The notes under the pieces: model-generated
Databases searched by the model: none
What the model saw: the letters and a program-made list of their open reading frames with translations, nothing else
Told to the model about the DNA's origin: nothing
Shown here: positions 14,836 through 23,903 of the stretch, piece by piece
Position numbering within the stretch: position 1 is the stretch's first letter
Layout: each line of letters opens with the position of its first letter
Position numbers and translations under genes: made by a program
NCBI GenBank assembly: GCA_910584155.1
Contig: CAJTYG010000006.1
Span: 62,001-126,000, forward strand
Source of the DNA: an uncultured Christensenella sp.
GTDB taxonomy: Bacteria; Bacillota; Clostridia; Christensenellales; CAG-917
DNA: 64,000 bases
Direction of reading: 5' to 3'

Positions 14836-17334
14836 ATGACAGAAACAGATTACAAAAACATACTTGCCTCGCTCACTCTCGAGGAAAAGGCGTCTCTTTG
14901 TTCAGGTATGACAAACTGGCTCACGCAGTCCGTTGAAAAGGCGGGAATCCCCGCAGTTTGGGTTTCGGACGGTCCAAGCGGTCTGCGCAAGGAAAAGGTT
15001 AAGGAAAGCGGAACAAACGTTATGGGCGAAGCGGAGCCCGCCACCTGCTTCCCCGGCGCAGCGACTCTTGCGTGCAGCTGGGATACGGAGCTTGCAGAGG
15101 AAGTCGGCTCGGCTATTGCAAGAGAATGTAAGGCGCTCAAGGTCAGCACCGTGCTCGGTCCCGGCGTAAACATAAAGCGCAGCCCTCTTTGCGGAAGAAA
15201 CTTCGAGTATTATTCGGAGGATCCATTTCTTGCAGGCAGAATGGGCGCAGGCTGGGTGCACGGCGTACAAAAGGAAAACGTAGGCACGTCGCTCAAGCAC
15301 TTTTTGGCAAACAATGAGGAGCATATCAGAATGACTGTATCGTCAGTAGTAGACGAGCGTGCTTTGAGAGAAATCTATATGCCCGCATTCGAGTATATCG
15401 TAAAGCAGGAACAGCCCACAACGGTGATGTGCTCATACAATCGCCTGAACGGCACATATCTTAGCGAAAACAAGCGTATGCTCACCGACGTTTTGCGCAA
15501 CGAATGGGGCTTCAAGGGCATCGTCGTAAGCGACTGGGGCGCAGTAAACGACCGTGTTGAGGGCGTAAAGGCAGGGCTTGACCTCGAAATGCCCGGCAAC
15601 AAAGGCATAAATGACAGGCATATTGTCGAAGCCGTCAAGGCAGGCAGGCTCAGCGAAGAAGAGCTTGACGCTATCGCCCTGCGTATGATCAGATTTGCAT
15701 TTGAAAACGACGCAAATACAGTCGACGGCTACAAAGTAGATTTGGAAGAAAACCATAGAATAGCGAGAAAAGCCGCAGCAAACAGCGCAGTTCTTCTCAA
15801 AAACGACGACAAGACGCTGCCGCTGAATAAAACTCAAAACATTGCGGTCATAGGACGTCTTGCAAAAGTCCCACGTTTTCAGGGCGCAGGCTCAAGCCAT
15901 ATAAACACCACAAAGATAGTATCCTTCACTGACGCTCTCGACGCTGCGGGACAAAAATACGAATATGCCGACGGCTACAAGATGAAGGGAGAGGGCGAAA
16001 GCGCTTCCCTGCTCAAAAAGGCGCTTAAGGTCGCAGAGGGCAAGGACGCAGTAGTCGTATTTGCAGGCTTGACGGACGCATTCGAGTCCGAGGGCTACGA
16101 CCGCACACGTCTCAGTATGCCCAGAGCACACGACGTGCTTATCGAGGAGCTTTTAAAGGTCAATCCAAACGTCATAGTCGTGCTGTCCTGCGGCGCACCC
16201 GTGCTCATAAAGAAGTGGGCTAAGAGCGTAAAATCTATCCTCAATCTTTACATAGGCGGACAGGCTACGGGCGAGGCGGCATACGACGTGCTGTTTGGCA
16301 ACGTCAATCCCTCGGGCAAGCTTGCCGAGACCTTCCCCCTGCGCAACCGTGACAACATCGTGTCGTCATACTTCCCGATGGGACCACGCACCTGCGAGTA
16401 CAGAGAGAGCGTTTACGTAGGCTATCGCTACTTTGACAAGGCAAACAAAAAAGTACGCTTCCCGTTTGGCTACGGCTTGAGCTATACGCAGTTTGAGTAT
16501 TCCGATCTGAAGATAGCATCCGAAAGCGGCAATACGGACAATTTCAAAGAGGACGACAATATAAACGTCACCTTCACAGTCAAAAACGTCGGCGATGTGG
16601 ACGGCGCAGAGGTCGCTCAGCTTTATGTAAGCGATTTGCAAAGCACCATTTTCCGCCCCGTCAAAGAGCTCAAGGGCTTTAAAAAGGTATTCCTTAAGGC
16701 GGGCGAGGCAAAGCAGGTCACAATCACGCTTGACAGCCGTGCGTTTGCATATTACAACGTGCTCATAAACGATTGGCACGTCGAAAGCGGCGATTTCGAG
16801 ATAGAGGTCGGCGCATCGTCAAGAGACATAAAGCTCACAAAGACGATATACGTCACTTCGGCAAACCCCGACGCTCCCATTCCCGACTACCGTGAAACGG
16901 CGCCCTACTACTATGAGCTCAACGGAACGGAAACGGAAATACCGACCGAGCAGTTTGAAGCTGTCTACGGCGATAAAATGCCCGACAATTCCGATTTTAA
17001 GAAGGGCGAGCTTACAGCCTGCAACAGCGTAGGTCAATGCGCAGTGTCCCCATGGGGAAAGTTTATCTACCGTGCGGCAATGATAGGCGCAAAGTTTATT
17101 GCTATGTCTGCGGAAAATCCCGAGATGATAACCGAGTCCGTCAAAGATATGCCCTTGCGTGCGGCAACTGCAATGACGGGCGGACTTGTCCCCGAAATGT
17201 CGCTGAACGGACTTGTGGATATGGTCAACGGCAAGAAAGGCGGCTTTAGAAAATTCTTAAAAGGCTTCAGCAAAAAGAACAGAAACGCAACCGACGTCCC
17301 GTCCTATGCCACGTCGACCGCAGAAGATAAATAA
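14836..17334 (+). CDS. Glycoside hydrolase family 3 beta-glucosidase
   Basis: 832 residues, no signal peptide, so cytoplasmic: substrates must be imported oligosaccharides. Family 3 layout: TIM barrel with nucleophile Asp233 in VVSDWGAV, alpha/beta sandwich with the general-acid region ESEGYDRTRLSMP, then a fibronectin-III-like domain (GDVDGAEVAQLYV) ending near residue 675. A further ~155-residue tail has no recognised domain; it contains a helical stretch AAMIGAKFIAMSAENPEM and a basic end. The frame opens at TTG 14818, but GGAGG precedes ATG 14836. Ends at a good terminator. Likely induced through the divergent AraC protein. Confidence 0.93.
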   Translation: MTETDYKNILASLTLEEKASLCSGMTNWLTQSVEKAGIPAVWVSDGPSGLRKEKVKESGTNVMGEAEPATCFPGAATLACSWDTELAEEVGSAIARECKALKVSTVLGPGVNIKRSPLCGRNFEYYSEDPFLAGRMGAGWVHGVQKENVGTSLKHFLANNEEHIRMTVSSVVDERALREIYMPAFEYIVKQEQPTTVMCSYNRLNGTYLSENKRMLTDVLRNEWGFKGIVVSDWGAVNDRVEGVKAGLDLEMPGNKGINDRHIVEAVKAGRLSEEELDAIALRMIRFAFENDANTVDGYKVDLEENHRIARKAAANSAVLLKNDDKTLPLNKTQNIAVIGRLAKVPRFQGAGSSHINTTKIVSFTDALDAAGQKYEYADGYKMKGEGESASLLKKALKVAEGKDAVVVFAGLTDAFESEGYDRTRLSMPRAHDVLIEELLKVNPNVIVVLSCGAPVLIKKWAKSVKSILNLYIGGQATGEAAYDVLFGNVNPSGKLAETFPLRNRDNIVSSYFPMGPRTCEYRESVYVGYRYFDKANKKVRFPFGYGLSYTQFEYSDLKIASESGNTDNFKEDDNINVTFTVKNVGDVDGAEVAQLYVSDLQSTIFRPVKELKGFKKVFLKAGEAKQVTITLDSRAFAYYNVLINDWHVESGDFEIEVGASSRDIKLTKTIYVTSANPDAPIPDYRETAPYYYELNGTETEIPTEQFEAVYGDKMPDNSDFKKGELTACNSVGQCAVSPWGKFIYRAAMIGAKFIAMSAENPEMITESVKDMPLRAATAMTGGLVPEMSLNGLVDMVNGKKGGFRKFLKGFSKKNRNATDVPSYATSTAEDK

Positions 17335-17360
17335 TCGATATTCTAAACGACTGTAATTAC

Positions 17361-17390
17361 AAAATAACGCCAGATAGGCGTTATTTTGTT
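17361..17390 (+). terminator. Terminator of the GH3 gene
   Basis: Perfect 11-bp stem AAAATAACGCC (17361-17371) with GGCGTTATTTT (17377-17387), loop AGATA, with the T-rich 3' arm running into GTTTTG. Confidence 0.82.
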
Positions 17391-17421
17391 TTGCGGGGCG
17401 CTTTTACTTTGTAATTGACGA

Positions 17422-17449
17422 TTGACACCCGCATAATTTATTATATAAT
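17422..17449 (+). promoter_or_regulatory. Sigma-A promoter of the Cys-repeat lipoprotein
   Basis: TTGACA (17422-17427), 16-base spacer, TATAAT (17444-17449). Gives a leader of about 50 bases with AAAGGACG before ATG 17505. Confidence 0.75.
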
Positions 17450-17504
17450 ATAATTGTTTATAGATATCATCACCGGCATATATTACACGACCAAAGGACG
17501 TAAT

Positions 17505-20126
17505 ATGAAAAGGACGAAAAAATTATATTTATTTGCCATACTGTTGCTTGCCGTTTTGGCTTGCATTTTTGCATTGACCGCCTGCGATAAAGCCGAAATC
17601 AAAAGTAAATTGCCAAGCGAACGTGTCGAGGGAAACTGCACCGTCAAAGGATATACCCGCTACTTTATGCCAAACGGAAGCTACTTTGACGACGTTGACG
17701 ACGATTTTGGCGAACATTCCTATAAGCAAGAGGTCATATCGGTGCTGTCCTGCACCGTTGACGGCAGGACAAAATACACATGCTCGTTTTGTGATGATAC
17801 TTATTATGAAGACGTCCCGAGCATAGGACACGTTTTTGACGAAGAAACGATTTCAGAGCCTACCTGCACCTCTGCAGGTCTTAAAAAATTTTCCTGCAAA
17901 AACTGCGATCACAGCTATGAACAAACCATAGACGCTTTGCCGCACGACTATGTGCAGACGGCGCATACGGACGCTACCTGCACTCAAGCCGGACACACCG
18001 ATTACAAATGTAAAAACTGCAACGCTACCAAATCGGAGCCCATAGATAAGCTCGAGCACAGTTTTTTAGAAACAGCACGGCAGGACTCTACGTGTACACA
18101 GGCAGGATACATCAACTACAAATGCAAAAACTGCGACGCTACAAAGTCGGATACGATAGAAAAAAAGAAGCACAGCTACACCGAGCTCGAGCGCACCCCT
18201 GCGACTTGTACGCAAAACGGACGTGTCGTTTATAGATGCAGCGCATGCGGCGATGAAAGCATACAAACACTCGATAAAATAAATCACGCCTATTCCGTCA
18301 TCGAGCAAACGCCGTCCACCTGCACACAAAACGGACGTGTAGTATACAAATGCAGCAACTGCGACGATATATACGAAGAAATTTCCGAAAAGATTGGGCA
18401 CGAATATAAAACCACCGTCACAAGCGAGCCTACCTGCACGCATGAGGGCTTGTCCGTTGACGTTTGCAAGCACTGCGGACACACTGTCGAGCACAGCGTT
18501 CCTACAGTCCCTCATACCCCGTCAGCGGCCACTTCAGGCAACAGCGAGGGACATTGGCACCCCTGCACGGTTTGCGGCGGCGTATGCGGCTTCGAGGCGC
18601 ACAGCTACAGCGTTACGCAGGTGCCGTCCACCTGTATAGAACACGCATATACGCACAATGCCTGCAACGGCTGCGAATATGCTTACGACATAATAGATGA
18701 AAACTCCGCCCTTTCCGCCCACGATTATGATGCATATCTCTGTCTGTATTGCAAGCGGGACCAGATGCAGGAGCACTTGACGGAATTCCACAGCAAAGGC
18801 AGCAGTAAAAACGAGCTTATCGAGATAACCTCGCCGCAAAAGCTGATAATGTTTTACGACTTCCTCGTCTTTTATGAAATAACCGAATATAAACTGTTTA
18901 AGGTGACATACATTGAATTCACGGAAGACACGGTGAAAAGCTTCTTTTCGGGCGTATCTCACACCTTGACTGCCACAAACTGGACGTTGAATTTTCAATA
19001 TTTTTCAAACACCCTGACAAAAGAAATATTATACTTCGCAGCGTGCGCACAAAACAGCGACAACTTTGTGTTTGACGAAGCCGCCACCGTTTCGCCCGAC
19101 CAATATGACGCAGAAACGTATGTGCAATATCAATCATATCAGTTTGTCAAAACGGACGAGCCACGCTCGGCAGATTTTGACGGCTTTAAGTACAAAAACC
19201 GCAGCAACAGCATAAGCGTAAGCTCATCCGATCAACTGTTTTTCGCATTTGAACACGGATACCGGCCGCTGCCGCAAAGCGGGTCGAAAGCGCAGGATAT
19301 ACTCGACAAAGCCAAAACTGTGGCAAGAGGCATAATGAGCGACAGTATGTCCGACGTTGAAAAGCTCAAAGCAATTTATACCTATCTCGTAAGCGACGTT
19401 GCGTACGATCAGACGGTAATAAAGTCAAGCAATCAGACCGCATTGCACTTTGCGAAATGCACGTCATACTATGCAGAAGGCGTGTTTGACTACGGCATTG
19501 CGGTGTGCGACGGCATTGCAAAGGCGTTTTGCATACTCGCAGGGCTTGAGGACATCATATGTCTGCGCATAGTAAGCTCCAACCACGCTTGGAACAGGGT
19601 TTATGTCGACGTCAACGGCGACGGCAATATGACTTGGCAAAATATTGACGCCACTTGGGCAAATCAAGGCATACAGTATAGCGATGAATACGGCGAGTAT
19701 CTGATACTGTCGCACTTCCTGTTTACGGACGCACAAAAGGCGGAGCAAGGACAGGTCGCCCAAAATTACACGGGTATGGCGGAAGCAAGCGTTGAAGAAA
19801 ACCCGTTTGAGCACTTCTACTTTGACGGCGAAGCCACCGCCGAGCACGACTATGTGATCGAAAGCGACAACGAGCTCACGTTGCTTATCGCCTATCTTAA
19901 AGACAACTTCAATCAGTTTGAAAGAGGCGATAAAGTGACAGTCCAAATATTTATTCCCGTGACCTATTGCGAGCGCAGTGAGATAAACGACACAATATCC
20001 TACGCACTGCGCAATAATTGGATAATGTCGTCAAACGCATCGCTCAGTATATCCAACAGCGCAACCGTTTACAATCAAACCGAAGGGCACTTTGTCACTT
20101 TGTTTTTGCTTAAATTCAACGCATAA
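17505..20126 (+). CDS. Cys-repeat lipoprotein with C-terminal transglutaminase-like domain
   Basis: 873 residues. Type II signal peptide with lipobox LTAC. Residues ~75-420 hold about nine copies of a ~38-residue repeat of form H-x-Y...TCT..G...Y.C..C, each with paired cysteines like a small metal- or disulfide-bound ribbon; one copy is degenerate and carries GHWHPCTVCG. After a linker comes a transglutaminase-like domain with the triad Cys668 (AVCDGIAKAF), His694 (SSNHAWN) and Asp715 (NIDATW), then a ~100-residue end domain. Likely surface-anchored, with peptidase or crosslinking activity. The frame starts earlier (17454), but AAAGGA and the signal peptide fix ATG 17505. Own promoter and terminator: monocistronic. 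Confidence 0.85.
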   Translation: MKRTKKLYLFAILLLAVLACIFALTACDKAEIKSKLPSERVEGNCTVKGYTRYFMPNGSYFDDVDDDFGEHSYKQEVISVLSCTVDGRTKYTCSFCDDTYYEDVPSIGHVFDEETISEPTCTSAGLKKFSCKNCDHSYEQTIDALPHDYVQTAHTDATCTQAGHTDYKCKNCNATKSEPIDKLEHSFLETARQDSTCTQAGYINYKCKNCDATKSDTIEKKKHSYTELERTPATCTQNGRVVYRCSACGDESIQTLDKINHAYSVIEQTPSTCTQNGRVVYKCSNCDDIYEEISEKIGHEYKTTVTSEPTCTHEGLSVDVCKHCGHTVEHSVPTVPHTPSAATSGNSEGHWHPCTVCGGVCGFEAHSYSVTQVPSTCIEHAYTHNACNGCEYAYDIIDENSALSAHDYDAYLCLYCKRDQMQEHLTEFHSKGSSKNELIEITSPQKLIMFYDFLVFYEITEYKLFKVTYIEFTEDTVKSFFSGVSHTLTATNWTLNFQYFSNTLTKEILYFAACAQNSDNFVFDEAATVSPDQYDAETYVQYQSYQFVKTDEPRSADFDGFKYKNRSNSISVSSSDQLFFAFEHGYRPLPQSGSKAQDILDKAKTVARGIMSDSMSDVEKLKAIYTYLVSDVAYDQTVIKSSNQTALHFAKCTSYYAEGVFDYGIAVCDGIAKAFCILAGLEDIICLRIVSSNHAWNRVYVDVNGDGNMTWQNIDATWANQGIQYSDEYGEYLILSHFLFTDAQKAEQGQVAQNYTGMAEASVEENPFEHFYFDGEATAEHDYVIESDNELTLLIAYLKDNFNQFERGDKVTVQIFIPVTYCERSEINDTISYALRNNWIMSSNASLSISNSATVYNQTEGHFVTLFLLKFNA

Positions 20127-20143
20127 ACCAAATGGAACAATAC

Positions 20144-20173
20144 AAAAACTCCGCTGAAATCAGCGGAGTTTTT
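20144..20173. terminator. Bidirectional terminator between convergent genes
   Basis: Perfect 14-bp stem from AAAAACTCCGCTGA (20144-20157) and its complement (20160-20173), two-base loop. Serves the Cys-repeat lipoprotein from the left and the GDPD gene from the right. Confidence 0.85.
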
Positions 20174-20194
20174 AATGTCAAATATTCAAATATT

Positions 20195-21373
20195 TTAGTT
20201 TTCTGCGCTGCCCCAACGGCTCGAGCCGTCCTTTAACATCCTGTCTGCGACCTCATATGCAAGCGCAGGATTGTCCGTCATAATTGCGTCCGCCCCGTTT
20301 TTGATGAGAGTCTCAACGTCGTCGGCTTCGTTTATCGTCCAATACTGCACCGCTATGCCTATGCTGTGAGCATAATCGATAAACGCCTTTGTGGACAAAT
20401 CGAAGAAGTTGTCAAAGCCCATCGGTATTTGCAGCACGTCATAGCCGAGCTTGTCGGGATTCTGCTTTACTCCCCAAAGGAAAGCGTAATAGAAATTTAA
20501 AACCTCAAGTATACCTGCCGAGCGTTTGACCTCGTTGCCGTATTTGTCGTCGATATACTTTGTAATATCGCCGTTGAATGTTCCGACAATGGTGCGGTCA
20601 ACGATGTCGTAGTCCTTCATAGCCTGAAACAGCTTGTCCATTGCCTCTTTGCCTACGTCGCCCTTGTCCTTTATTTCTATGATGTAATTGAGATCCTTAT
20701 TCGGACGCATTCCCTCAAGATAAGTGAGCACCGTATCGAGCGTGAGTATACGCACGTCGTCGGGCACGTTTTCTATATTGCGATAGGGATACGTTCCGTC
20801 GGGGGCTTGAAAGTTGTATCCGAAGTTGAGTTTTTGAAGCTCCTGCAAGGTTTTGTCTTGTATTTTGACGCCCTTTTTGCCAAACACCTGCACGCCATCC
20901 GAAGTACGGTCCACCTCGTGGTCGTGCATAAGCACAAGGTATCCGTCCTTTGTCAGATGCAGGTCAAATTCCACGATATCGACACGGTAGTCGGTCGCTT
21001 CCATACAAAGCTTAAAAGCTGACAGAGTTTCTTCGGGCGCAAGGTCGCCTCCCGCACGGTGTGCAGACAGCATAGTGCCCTTGTCTCTGTTGATAGCTAT
21101 GTATTGATTGTGCCCGTCGTATGTATCCACGCTGTCAACTCTCGCACACGCTCCCGTCAAAGGAAGTATGATGATGTTGAGGATGAACACAAACAGCAGC
21201 GCACCCACGATAGGCAGAGATATTTGCTTTGCAAGCTTTCTGCGGCGCTTCTTTTCCGCCGCCTTTGCAGCCTGCTTTGCGCCCATATCGGACAGTATGC
21301 CCGTGCCGCCGTTGCTGTCGGAAGTGTCTTCGGTCACAACTTCCTCTGCTTTTTGGTTGATTTCGTCCTGCAT
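20195..21373 (-). CDS. Membrane-anchored glycerophosphodiester phosphodiesterase
   Basis: 392 residues. A hydrophilic, basic N-terminal cytoplasmic tail, one membrane segment (about 51-73), then an outward GDPD TIM-barrel domain. Active-site residues are visible: His105 in SAHRAGG, the APEET motif, Glu135/Asp137 in EFDLHLT and His150/His152 in MHDHEVDRTSDG. It would hydrolyse glycerophosphodiesters, or teichoic-acid-like polymers outside the cell, to glycerol 3-phosphate. AAGGGTG ribosome site. Shares the terminator with the convergent lipoprotein; about 96 bases separate it from the end of metA. Confidence 0.9.
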   Translation of the reverse strand: MQDEINQKAEEVVTEDTSDSNGGTGILSDMGAKQAAKAAEKKRRRKLAKQISLPIVGALLFVFILNIIILPLTGACARVDSVDTYDGHNQYIAINRDKGTMLSAHRAGGDLAPEETLSAFKLCMEATDYRVDIVEFDLHLTKDGYLVLMHDHEVDRTSDGVQVFGKKGVKIQDKTLQELQKLNFGYNFQAPDGTYPYRNIENVPDDVRILTLDTVLTYLEGMRPNKDLNYIIEIKDKGDVGKEAMDKLFQAMKDYDIVDRTIVGTFNGDITKYIDDKYGNEVKRSAGILEVLNFYYAFLWGVKQNPDKLGYDVLQIPMGFDNFFDLSTKAFIDYAHSIGIAVQYWTINEADDVETLIKNGADAIMTDNPALAYEVADRMLKDGSSRWGSAEN

Positions 21374-21469
21374 AATTTCACCCTTATTAAGTTTTGATTG
21401 TAATAGTATAACACGAAAAGCAAAATTAGTAAATAGCGCTATCGTTTAAATATCAAAAATAAAAACGCC

Positions 21470-22372
21470 TCACAGCTCGTAAGGCGTCACCTGATATACA
21501 TAATAGTTTAGCCAATTATAAAACAGCAGATTGGCGGTAGACTTCCACTTCATATCCACGCTGTCAATATTTCCGTCCACAAAATAGTTTATGGGCATAT
21601 CGATATCAAGCCCTTTATTGAGGTCACGCAGATATTCGTTTTTAAGCGTATATCTGTCATATTCGCTGTGTCCCGTGAAGAAAAACGACCTGTTGTCAGA
21701 TGTTTTTGCAATGGCGACGCCGCCGTCCTCATACTCGGCAAGCACCTGTATTTGTCCGCACCTGCGCAACGCCTCGTCGTCTATAGCGGTATGACGGGAG
21801 TTAGGGATATAAAAAACGTCGTCCATTCCCTTTAAAAGCAAATCGTTTTGCACTACCGCATGGGCGCCGTATACGCCGAACATCTTTTTGTCGAGCCCGA
21901 ATTTCTTTATGCCAAACTTGTGATATAGCGCAGCCTGCGCACCCCAGCAGATATATATGGTGCTTGTCACCGAGCTTTGCGCAAAGTCCATTATTGTCGT
22001 GAGCTCTTTCCAATACTTGACGTCCTCAAACGGTATCGTTTCAACTGGTGCGCCCGTGACTATCATTCCGTCAAACTTCATCTCACACACCTCGTCGAGG
22101 CTCTTATAAAACTTTTCCATATGCTCGCCCGACACGTGTGTTGCCGCATATGAGCTCGTTTTTATAAGCGTTACGTTCACCTGCAACGACGAATTGCCCA
22201 ACAGCCTGAGCAGTTGAGTTTCGGTCGTTTCCTTTGTGGGCATAAGATTGAGAATCGCAATCTCTATGGGACGTATATCCTGACGGACGGCTCTTTCGTG
22301 GTCCATCACAAAGATGTTTTCCTCTCTTAAGCCTGCAAATGCGGGTAAATCGTGCGGTATGACAATGGGCAT
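21470..22372 (-). CDS. metA: Homoserine O-acetyltransferase (MetA family)
   Basis: 300 residues, the usual MetA length. First committed step of methionine synthesis. Catalytic Cys142 in YICWGAQA; the His/Glu pair is in TGHSEYD. The acyl-CoA-selecting residue is Glu111 (TGAPVE), the state known to give acetyl-CoA specificity, whereas Gly gives succinyl-CoA; the enzyme is thus predicted to make O-acetylhomoserine, matching the neighbouring MetY. AGGAAG precedes the ATG. It lies 225 bases downstream of metY in the same direction; the gap is filled by a phased T-tract array. No SAM riboswitch is seen. Confidence 0.95.
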   Translation of the reverse strand: MPIVIPHDLPAFAGLREENIFVMDHERAVRQDIRPIEIAILNLMPTKETTETQLLRLLGNSSLQVNVTLIKTSSYAATHVSGEHMEKFYKSLDEVCEMKFDGMIVTGAPVETIPFEDVKYWKELTTIMDFAQSSVTSTIYICWGAQAALYHKFGIKKFGLDKKMFGVYGAHAVVQNDLLLKGMDDVFYIPNSRHTAIDDEALRRCGQIQVLAEYEDGGVAIAKTSDNRSFFFTGHSEYDRYTLKNEYLRDLNKGLDIDMPINYFVDGNIDSVDMKWKSTANLLFYNWLNYYVYQVTPYEL

Positions 22373-22403
22373 ATTCTTCCTTTAAAACAGGCGTTTTTTC
22401 CTG

Positions 22404-22597
22404 CAATTTTGATGTATTTTTGATGTATTTTTGGCTATTTTTTGCCGTTTTTCGGGCGTTTTTCGGCTGTTTTTCGATCGTTTTTTGGCCGTTTTTTAGC
22501 TGTTTTTGGTCGTTTTTTGCATGTTTTTCGGCTGATTTTTAGCCGTTTTTTGACTATATTTCGCCTATGCTTTGCATATATTTTTGCTTATATTTTG
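22404..22597. repeat. Phased T-tract array (predicted curved DNA), ~11-bp period
   Basis: About 18 consecutive T runs of 3-6 bases (plus strand) centred near 22408, 22419, 22430, 22440, 22450, 22461, 22472, 22483, 22494, 22505, 22515, 22526, 22538, 22548, 22560, 22571, 22582 and 22594: mean spacing about 10.9 bp. The units look like GTTTTTCGGCT with drift. On the minus strand, which carries the met genes, they are phased A-tracts. Helically phased A-tracts bend DNA. The array fills the whole metY-metA gap. Confidence 0.8.
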
Positions 22598-23884
22598 TTA
22601 AAAGCTGAGCTTATCGAGCGCTTGCTTTACGTCGTCGATGAGGTCGTCTGCGTTTTCTATGCCGCAAGACAGACGCACAAGGTCGGGCGAAACGCCTGCA
22701 GCCAACAGCTCGTCGTCGCTCATCTGACGGTGAGTTGCGCTTGCGGGGTGCAGACAGCAGCTGCGTGCGTCGGCAACGTGCGTCTCAATAGCTATGAGCT
22801 TGAGGTTTTTCATAAATTCCTCCGCATTGCTGCGACCGCCCTTTACGCCGAAGCTCACGACTCCGCACGTTCCGTTCGGACAGTATTTTTTTGCAAGCTC
22901 ATAGTTTTCGTCGCCCTCGAGCGAGGGATAGACCACCCAGCTTATTCTGTCGTCAGACTTCAAAAACCTTGCCATTTTCAAGGCGTTTTGGCAGTGGCGC
23001 TCCATCCTCACGTGCAAGCTTTCAAGCCCTAAATTGAGCAAAAATGCGTTTTGCGGACTTTGTATGGAGCCAAAATCTCTCATAAGCTGCGCCGTGCATT
23101 TTGTGATAAAGGCGCCCTCTTTGCCAAAGCGCTCCGCATAAGTTATGCCGTGATAGCTTTCGTCCGGCGTGCAAAGACCGGTAAATTTGTCTGCGTGCGC
23201 AAGCCAATCGAATTTGCCCGAGTCCACTATAGCGCCGCCCACCGCTGCGCCGTGTCCGTCCATATACTTTGTCGTAGAGTGCGTCACTATGTCTGCGCCC
23301 CACTCTATAGGACGGCAATTTACAGGCGTTGCAAAGGTATTGTCGACGATAAGCGGAATTCCGTTTACGTGCGCAACCTCCGCAAAAGCCTCTATATCAA
23401 ACATGGTCAGCGCAGGATTTGCGATTGTCTCGCCGAAAATAGCCTTTGTGTTTGGGCGGATAGCCTGCTGAATCTGCTCCTTTGTGCTGTTTGGCGCAAT
23501 AAAGGTAAACTCAATGCCCATCTTGCGCATTGTCACGCTAAACAGATTGAAGGTGCCGCCGTATATCGTAGACGTGGACACAACGTGGTCGCCTGCGTTT
23601 GCGATGTTGAAAACCGCATAAAAGTTTGCGGCCTGTCCCGACGAGGTAAGCATACCTGCCGTGCCGCCCTCGAGCTCGGTTATCTTTGCGGCTACATAAT
23701 CGTTTGTGGGGTTTTGCAGACGTGTATAAAAATATCCGCTCGCCTCAAGGTCGAACAGCTTTGCCATATCGCCGCTCGTATCGTATTTGAACGTGGTGCT
23801 TTGCACTATCGGAATCTGCCTCGGCTCTCCGTTTGAGGGGGTATATCCGCCCTGCACGCAAGATGTTTCGATTTTTCTTTTCAT
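22598..23884 (-). CDS. metY: O-acetylhomoserine sulfhydrylase
   Basis: 428 residues, Cys/Met-metabolism PLP enzyme. It makes homocysteine from O-acetylhomoserine and sulfide. Signatures: SCVQGGYTPSNGEPR at the N terminus, YTRLQNPT, SSGQAA, VDNTFATP, and the PLP lysine in HSTTKYMDGHG. The length and N-terminal sequence are typical of MetY rather than cystathionine synthase/lyase MetB/MetC. ATG is 19 bases after the smpB stop, so it is probably co-transcribed with smpB and followed by metA. Confidence 0.94.
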   Translation of the reverse strand: MKRKIETSCVQGGYTPSNGEPRQIPIVQSTTFKYDTSGDMAKLFDLEASGYFYTRLQNPTNDYVAAKITELEGGTAGMLTSSGQAANFYAVFNIANAGDHVVSTSTIYGGTFNLFSVTMRKMGIEFTFIAPNSTKEQIQQAIRPNTKAIFGETIANPALTMFDIEAFAEVAHVNGIPLIVDNTFATPVNCRPIEWGADIVTHSTTKYMDGHGAAVGGAIVDSGKFDWLAHADKFTGLCTPDESYHGITYAERFGKEGAFITKCTAQLMRDFGSIQSPQNAFLLNLGLESLHVRMERHCQNALKMARFLKSDDRISWVVYPSLEGDENYELAKKYCPNGTCGVVSFGVKGGRSNAEEFMKNLKLIAIETHVADARSCCLHPASATHRQMSDDELLAAGVSPDLVRLSCGIENADDLIDDVKQALDKLSF

Positions 23885-23903
23885 ATATACCTCTTAACTG
23901 CGC

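Noticed and set aside
22373..22600. SAM riboswitch between the met genes
   Set aside because: The gap is an 11-bp T-tract array; none of the conserved SAM-I or SAM-II helices can be drawn.
22442..23032. Plus-strand frame of 196 codons beginning FFGRFSAVFRSFFGRF
   Set aside because: Its first part is the phased T-tract array read as codons and the rest is the antisense of metY; no ribosome site.
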